From JACDAN01 sp035697545 (GTDB lineage Bacteria; Actinomycetota; Thermoleophilia; Gaiellales; Gaiellaceae): a stretch of DNA of 13,452 bases. Shown here one piece after another: positions 13,003 through 13,452 of the stretch. The stretch's first letter is position 1, and each line of letters begins with the position of its first letter. The stretch is from the NCBI GenBank assembly GCA_035697545.1, contig DASSCT010000208.1, forward strand, positions 1 to 13,452, read 5' to 3'. The notes under the pieces were generated by a model. It had not been told where the DNA came from, did no database searches, and worked only from the letters and a program-made list of their open reading frames with translations. Made by a program: the position numbers and the translations under genes.

Positions 13003-13039
13003 AGGGGCCTGTTGAGGGACAGTCTCTCGACAGGCCCCT
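13003..13039. terminator. Strong hairpin between convergent genes, likely bidirectional terminator
   Basis: A 17-bp stem: A13003 to A13019 pairs with T13023 to T13039, with two G-U wobbles and a CAG loop; the base is GGGGCCTGT with ACAGGCCCC. It follows the rhodanese stop by 15 nt and lies 11 nt past the stop of the convergent acyl-CoA dehydrogenase gene. There is no T-run on either side, so it is a terminator of the U-less type often inferred in high-GC actinobacteria. It could also block 3' exonucleases. Confidence 0.7.
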
Positions 13040-13043
13040 CGCG

Positions 13044-13141
13044 CCGGCGCTAGGCGCCGGTCGGGACGGGGCCTGCCGCACGATGTGCCGGCGACAGTGC
13101 CGGCGCCCAAGAGCAGAGCGGCGAGACGTCACCGTCTCGCC
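13044..13141. repeat. Cluster of small palindromes and a direct repeat
   Basis: Three elements lie under the tail of the acyl-CoA dehydrogenase gene. CCGGCGC (13044-13050) and GCGCCGG (13054-13060) flank a TAG loop. GTGCCGGCG is repeated directly at 13085-13093 and 13097-13105, 3 nt apart. GGCGAGACG (13120-13128) and CGTCTCGCC (13133-13141) form a perfect 9-bp stem with a 4-nt loop. Together with the 13003-13039 hairpin they make the densest structured stretch after 8864-9027. Confidence 0.6.
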
Positions 13142-13452
13142 CGTTGAGGCGCCGGAAGCCGAGCGCGTGCTCGGCCTGCATCATCTTGTGGATCTGCGTC
13201 GTGCCCTCGTAGATGATCGGCGCCCGCGCGTTCCGGAAGTACCGCTCGATGCCGTACTCGGCCGAGTAGCCGTAGGCCCCATGCACCTGGATCGCCAGGT
13301 GCGCGGCTCGGAACGCCGATTCCGTCGCATGCCACTTCGCAAGGGACGTCTCGCGCGTATTGCGCTTCCCCTCGTTCTTCATCCACGCCGCCTGCATGAC
13401 GAGGAGCTTCGACGTTTCATAGCCGAGAACCCTCTCGGCGATCATGTCCTGG
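13050..13452 (-). CDS. Acyl-CoA dehydrogenase, C-terminal part (5' end outside window)
   Basis: The last 133 or so codons of an acyl-CoA dehydrogenase, a FAD enzyme that introduces the alpha-beta double bond in acyl-CoA; the gene continues past the right edge. Visible are the C-terminal helical bundle, AIQVHGAYGYSAEYGIERYF, and RNARAPIIYEGTTQIHKM, where the Glu of YEGT matches the catalytic base of medium-chain enzymes (E376). The normal family end comes near HALGFRR. Here about 30 more residues follow (from LNGRDGDV to GPVPTGA), encoded by sequence full of inverted and direct repeats. That tail looks like a secondary extension, perhaps after loss of an earlier stop. The TAG stop overlaps the loop of a small palindrome at 13044-13060. 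Chain-length specificity cannot be told from this fragment. Confidence 0.92.
   Translation of the reverse strand, partial: QDMIAERVLGYETSKLLVMQAAWMKNEGKRNTRETSLAKWHATESAFRAAHLAIQVHGAYGYSAEYGIERYFRNARAPIIYEGTTQIHKMMQAEHALGFRRLNGRDGDVSPLCSWAPALSPAHRAAGPVPTGA

Overview
This is a high-GC, gene-dense bacterial window with 13 protein-coding genes (one cut by the right edge), one tRNA and no mobile-element genes. The gene set fits an actinobacterium: a mycobacterial CysA-type rhodanese, a compact Ku with a lysine-rich tail, a FadD15-like acyl-CoA ligase, CsoR, CaiB/BaiF and PcsB-like coiled-coil wall hydrolases. Several gene heads have a TAnnnT -10 box 6-10 nt before the start codon, which suggests leaderless transcripts. 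A deep-branching lineage such as Thermoleophilia is my guess; the sequence alone does not prove it.

Layout, left to right. (1) 40-2302: two divergent secreted cell-wall proteins share a related coiled-coil half but carry different catalytic heads, a 3D domain and NlpC/P60. (2) 2319-3093: a perfect CsoR-type operator covers the start of a two-gene operon encoding a His-rich DUF4396 membrane protein and a Cys-His-Cys CsoR repressor. (3) 3059-5517 (minus): a long-chain acyl-CoA ligase is coupled by TGATG to a PAP2 phosphatase. Ku (5588-6442) is divergent from the ligase. (4) 6452-7504 (minus): a DUF34/NIF3 metalloprotein, an intrinsic terminator, then a 58-residue HTH-like protein with a strong Shine-Dalgarno. 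(5) 7526-8860: tRNA-Pro(CGG), a CoA-binding protein whose 3' end runs antisense into the tRNA, and a divergent nitrilase-superfamily amidase. (6) 8864-9027: the whole gap between the amidase and a HAD hydrolase is one long imperfect palindrome. (7) 9702-12058 (minus): a CaiB/BaiF CoA-transferase overlaps by GTGA a secreted PD40 propeller fused to a lysyl-oxidase domain. (8) 12136-13452: a two-domain rhodanese, a cluster of hairpins, and the 3' end of an acyl-CoA dehydrogenase.

How the genes relate. There is no single large pathway. The clear modules are cell-wall remodelling, copper/metal response, lipid and acyl-CoA metabolism (ligase, PAP2, CoA-transferase, acyl-CoA dehydrogenase) and housekeeping repair or metabolite proofreading (Ku, Nit-type amidase, HAD, DUF34). 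The least explained structure is the 164-nt palindrome at 8864-9027, whose right end contains the HAD ribosome-binding site. Next most interesting are the operator that overlaps its own start codon and the propeller-lysyl oxidase fusion. No gap exceeds 300 bases; the largest are 8861-9028, 1066-1198 and 6629-6760, and each is described below.
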